A stretch of DNA of 64,000 nucleotides. It comes from Prorocentrum cordatum. Taxonomy: Eukaryota > Sar > Dinophyceae > Prorocentrales > Prorocentraceae. The notes below the pieces were generated by a model that saw only the letters and a list, made by a program, of their open reading frames with translations, did no database searches and was not told where the DNA came from. The stretch lies in assembly GCA_963575745.1 (NCBI GenBank), contig CAUYUJ010019082.1, positions 250,001 to 314,000 on the forward strand, given 5' to 3'. The position numbers and the translations under genes were made by a program. Of this stretch, positions 60,351-64,000 are shown one piece after another. The stretch's first letter is position 1, and each line of letters opens with the position of its first letter.

Positions 60351-61500
60351 CTTGCACCATCGCCCCGAAATGGCTCCAAGACATAAGCCCCCCGAGGTCT
60401 CTAACTTGAGCACTGTTGGGTTCCTTGCTTCGCTGTCTGCTTGGCGACCCCACTCGTGCAGACAGCTCACCTGGGCATCGTTTCTGGATGAGCTGGCGGG
60501 GATACGCGAAGCGTCAAGAATTATCGCTCTGGGCAGAACTCTGCAAATCAGGGACGGTGCAAGGTTACGCGACCAAGCGTGGTCGCAGACGCACCGACCC
60601 GTGAACAGAAAATCGACCAAGCACGAAGTGCAATTTATTTGGGCCGCCAAGCAACTGAAGACATCGTGCCCCCCCCCCCGCCCGTGTTGACCAATTGTGC
60701 CCGAAAAAAAAAAAACAGCCGTGCATGAGCAGACCGCGGCAGGAGGATATCTGGTCTAAGTCGGACCGAGGACGGATGAAGGAGGAGAGACGAAGAGGAG
60801 GACGAGCGATGAGGATAGAGGGGGGAGAGGGGGGATCGAGGAGGAGGAAGATCCGCGGGAGAGCAAGTCGGAAAGAGAAGGGGGAGGACATAAGAGGGGA
60901 TGAAGAGAAGCGAACTTGGAGCGACGAGGGGGGAGGAGGGAGGATGAGGACATAGAGGTAAAAAGGGGCGAAGGATAACGGAAATCGAAAGTTATGTCAG
61001 GAAAGTGGAGAACCGAGGAACGAGGAAGGTGGAAGGATGGGACAGGGAAGAGAAGGGACAAAGGAGAGAGGAAGGGGAAATAGAAAAGAGTGCGGGGAAG
61101 GAGGATGGCACATCCACGATGGGTGATGAAGGAAGGGAGAGGAAAAGCACGCTGCCGCAGGACCGAAGGGAAGGGCAACGGGAAGGAGGAGGAGGAGGAG
61201 AGAGGGGCAAGAATGAGGGTGTGGGCGGGAAAGCCTTCCCCGCAGCGCCGTCGAGAGCAATTTCCCCCAACTATGCTTGCACTGAGCCACAATGCAACCG
61301 CACTGCCCATCAGCCGTTCGATAGCGGATGGGCCGGCACGCCCAAAACAGCGGATGGGCCGGTACACGCAAAAACCCATACACAAAAGGGCCCCGGTAGT
61401 GATGCATGGGAACTGGCGCCCTCGTGCCCAGGCGCAGATGGACACGTTAGCTTGCTCCGCCGCGGGGCAGACGCAAAAGGGAGATGTGGCGGAAGCCGAC
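60351..61500. other. Unassigned, with purine tracts
   Basis: A C-run at 60668 and an A-run at 60704, then GGAGGA- and GAAGGAGGAG-rich sequence at 60775-61200. Open frames on either strand are compositional. No gene. Confidence 0.45.
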
Positions 61501-62130
61501 GACGACGATCCTCCACTCTCCTCCTCCTTCTTTGCCTTACTATATCTTTCTTTCTGCCTTTTTCTCCGCCCCACCCCCTTCGATTCCCGCCCCCCTCGTT
61601 CCACGCCCTCCCCTCCCCCGTTCCTCTCTCCCCTCCTTCCCTGCTGTCGCGCCCCGCCGCGCCCTCCCCTACCCTTGCCCCGAGCTCGGGCTTGAGGCGT
61701 GGCCGGAAGCCACTATGAAGGTGCCGCTACCCTCTTGACCCCCATCCTCCTCTGGATCCTCGTTCTCCTCCTGCTGGCTCAAAATCCTTCTCCTTATCCT
61801 TTCCGTCGTTTACCTCCTCCTCCTCCTCCTCCTCCTCCTCCTCCTCCTCCTCCTCCCCCACGTCATCATCATCCTCCTCCCTCCCTGCCTGCTACGTTCC
61901 CCCGCCGATATGGTCCTCTTCCGCCTCGTCCTCCAGCGTTTTCGTAGTCGTCGTCTCCCTCGTGTTCTTGCCCTGCCGTGGCTCCTGCTTTTCCTCCCTT
62001 TCCTGCTCAAGATACTCCTCATCCTTCCCCCGCCCTCCCTCCTCTTCGTTTCCCTCCTGCTCGTCGTCGTCGCTATCCTCCTCCTCGCCGCACCCCTCCT
62101 TCTCCTAACTCCCCCTCCCACTCCTCGTCC
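61500..62130. repeat. CTC/CCT tracts
   Basis: CTCCTCCTCCTCCT at 61810-61860 plus long pyrimidine-rich stretches through 62120. Confidence 0.8.
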
Positions 62131-63220
62131 TGAACGTCCTCATCATAAGCCCTGCTCCCGGATCCGTTCCGAGATCCCCGCGCTCAGGCCAGAATGCAGA
62201 ATGCGTCACAGGAGCTATGGTTCCAAAAGGCAAGGTGGGGCCACGGCACTTCGTCCGTTGCGTTCGCCCCCTCCTCCCGGGCACCGCGGTCCGCGGCAAT
62301 TTGCTAGAGAGCTCCTGCATGTAAGACAATATTAGCGCCCACAACGAGATTGTGATGACTGCCATGGGGACCTCGTGTTTCTGGGGCTGGGGCGGGGCCA
62401 TTGCACACTGTCTGTCGCGCGATCGACAGAGGGCGGGCTGATACGCACCACTCGATGACTCCTCTGTCACAACAAACACAAGGCATGCAAACGGAAAGCC
62501 AACGACAACAAACATATGATATCGACCCATCCCTTTCGGTCTGCGCGACAGCAGCTCGCAGGAATCAGCCTGCTGACAGAAACGCCCCAAAACCACTGCG
62601 GAACAGAAGCAAAAACGAACGCCTCATAGCAGCGCCACCCCTTACCCCGCCCCCGCCCCGCGCGACGCAGTCGCCCTTCCTCAATAGGAAATTGCAAAGG
62701 AATTCGGGTGCACCAGCCCCCAGCCCCTGGATGTGGGGGTCTTGAAGGTGGGGGGGCATTGCGAAATCTGCCTGGCCCCCAGAGCAAATATAATAATGGG
62801 GCCGACTCCAAGCTTCGGCGGGGGAGGGGGGGGCGCTTTTCGGTGGCGGGGGTGCTGGCGAGGAGGGAGCGCGAGAGAAACGAAACGGGCTGGCAACCGA
62901 CCAGACCAGCAAAGGAAAAGGCAACGACGCAGGGGAACGGAGCACGCGCCCATGAGATATCTATGGTGCCGCTCAGACACGACGCTTGGCGAAGGCGCTG
63001 TCCCTCGCTCTGTCACTGCGTCGGGGGGGCGCCCCTCGGGTGCGCTAGGATGCATTTCCGCCTTCCCGCGCGCTGCGAGGAAGACACAACATCGTCAGCT
63101 CAAACGTAGAATGGGAATAAGTCCGCCGCCCCCCCCCTGGGAGCCTAAGGCGGCGCCGCTGCCATGGGCAGCCTGAGCTCGTACCAGAACGCACGGGTAC
63201 GCATACTGAAATGACTTCTG
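62131..63220. other. Unassigned sequence
   Basis: Frames on both strands overlap, with no motif. GGGGGGG runs at 62752 and 62824. I see nothing to annotate. Confidence 0.4.
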
Positions 63221-63300
63221 GTGATTGTACTGGGGGCAGGGGTTCATGTTTCTCTCCCGAGAAGAAACCCAAGGAACCCTGACGAAAAACGCTCGGTTTC

Positions 63301-63582
63301 TTGATGCGCGCCCCCACCGTGCCACACATGGATACAGTATCCGAGCAGGCCACCACGCCCTTCGAGGAACCACGCATCGGCATGAGATCAGAATCCCCTG
63401 GGGCAGACCTCCAACAAGACAACGTCGCGCGCTTGACCATCAACATCAGCAGCATCCACTACAAAAGAAACACCAACCTTGTCAAGATCCACGTCCACAG
63501 GTTGATCTCAGAAGCCATCGCAGACATCAACGACCCCGAGACTACTGACGACAGTGGAGCAGACCCCAACATGATGAGATAA
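63301..63582 (+). CDS. Small ORF, unidentified
   Basis: A 93-codon frame from ATG 63301. The first third is acidic and polar; the middle reads LTINISSIHYKRNTNLVKIH, then RLISEAIADINDPE, with alternating hydrophobic residues. It lies upstream of a 12-bp repeat. The composition is more protein-like than in neighbouring frames, but there is no domain. Confidence 0.35.
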   Translation: MMRAPTVPHMDTVSEQATTPFEEPRIGMRSESPGADLQQDNVARLTINISSIHYKRNTNLVKIHVHRLISEAIADINDPETTDDSGADPNMMR

Positions 63583-63649
63583 TCAGATGTGAATACCTAT
63601 ACGACCACCCTGCGGGTGATAAGGAGGTTTGGGGGGAGGGGGGCCAGGT

Positions 63650-63790
63650 CTTACTATCGATCTCACTATCGGTCTCACTATCGGTCTCACTATCGATCTC
63701 AATCGATTTCGTCATCGGTCTCATTTTCGTTTTCGCACCAGCGGGACACTGGGACACCGGCGGGACACCGGCGGGACACCGCGCGCCACC
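63650..63790. repeat. TCACTATCGGTC and GGGACACCGGC 12-bp repeats
   Basis: Four CTCACTATCGGT units at 63658-63700 with degenerate continuation to 63735, then GCGGGACACCGG repeated three times at 63740-63785. Confidence 0.85.
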
Positions 63791-64000
63791 GCTTGCCGGA
63801 GGGAAAATCATTTGGTCCGGCCGCGCCTCAGCCACAGGAGACTTTCCTCTCGCCCGCCCACGCAGCTTCGCCTCGCCCGCACGCACGGCACGCACGAACA
63901 CGAAACCGAAACCGATTTCCCGGAGGGGGGCTCTCCGTTCCACATCGATCTCACCCCCAACCTCCAACGACGTCTTGACGATCTACGTTGTGGCCTCCCT
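63791..64000. other. Right edge of window, no gene seen
   Basis: GCACGCACGAACACGAAACC-type low-complexity patch near 63880-63920. No gene. Confidence 0.4.

Noticed and set aside
60700-61200. Plus-strand Glu/Arg/Gly-rich ORFs
   Set aside because: They come from the purine tract, and minus-strand frames are equally open as Ser/Pro/Leu-rich sequence.

Overview
The window looks like nuclear DNA of a dinoflagellate. It is GC-rich and packed with satellites, minisatellites and trinucleotide repeats. It carries a Ty1/copia-type retroelement with dinoflagellate-style accessory domains. One gene sits just downstream of a relict copy of the conserved dinoflagellate spliced leader (CCGTAGCCATTTTGG at 58583-58562, minus strand). 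A Prorocentrum-like genome is my guess from GC content and repeat style; the sequence does not prove it. I saw no rRNA, tRNA, CRISPR array or bacterial-type operon.

Layout. 1-3365: intergenic, with several tandem-repeat patches. 3366-27050: one giant, decayed LTR retroelement on the minus strand, about 23.7 kb, bounded by ~295-bp direct repeats that are about 96% identical. From its 5' end (right) to its 3' end (left) it reads: an ORF that starts inside the LTR; Cys-rich and coiled-coil gag-like segments; a CCCH zinc-finger gag; a protease remnant; integrase; reverse transcriptase; RNase H; then, beyond the normal end of a copia element, a DNA-methyltransferase-like domain and about 11 kb of further ORFs. 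That extension includes a segment with an ADP-ribosyltransferase-like HGT motif and a recognisable Tpt1/KptA-type RNA 2'-phosphotransferase-like domain. Many frameshifts and a few in-frame stops interrupt it.

27.05-42.5 kb is almost purely repetitive: CCAAGAGGCCC-type repeats; a 90-bp satellite in two homologous cassettes; a 42-bp minisatellite; a ~1.15-kb DNA-transposon-like insertion with 11-bp target duplication inside the satellite; and microsatellites. 42.9-44.3 kb holds a plus-strand WW-like gene with a frameshift and a stop. 44.3-49.3 kb holds GCTAA repeats and a ~180-bp satellite interrupted by a 2.6-kb insertion (11-bp target duplication) that carries a minus-strand coding region.

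51.3-53.8 kb holds an uninterrupted minus-strand ORF of about 795 codons. 54.4-55.6 kb is a GAC-repeat block punctuated by five perfect or near-perfect hairpins and bounded by a 24-bp direct repeat. 56.2-58.6 kb holds a minus-strand gene with a spliced-leader relic at its 5' end and one probable 378-bp intron, which suggests a retroposed mRNA. 58.6-64.0 kb is mostly repeat-like or low-complexity DNA with one small plus-strand ORF near 63.4 kb.

The main result is the giant copia-like element. Its downstream extension combines a methyltransferase-like domain with NAD-dependent ART-fold-like (Tpt1/KptA) sequence, a combination I do not know as a described element architecture.
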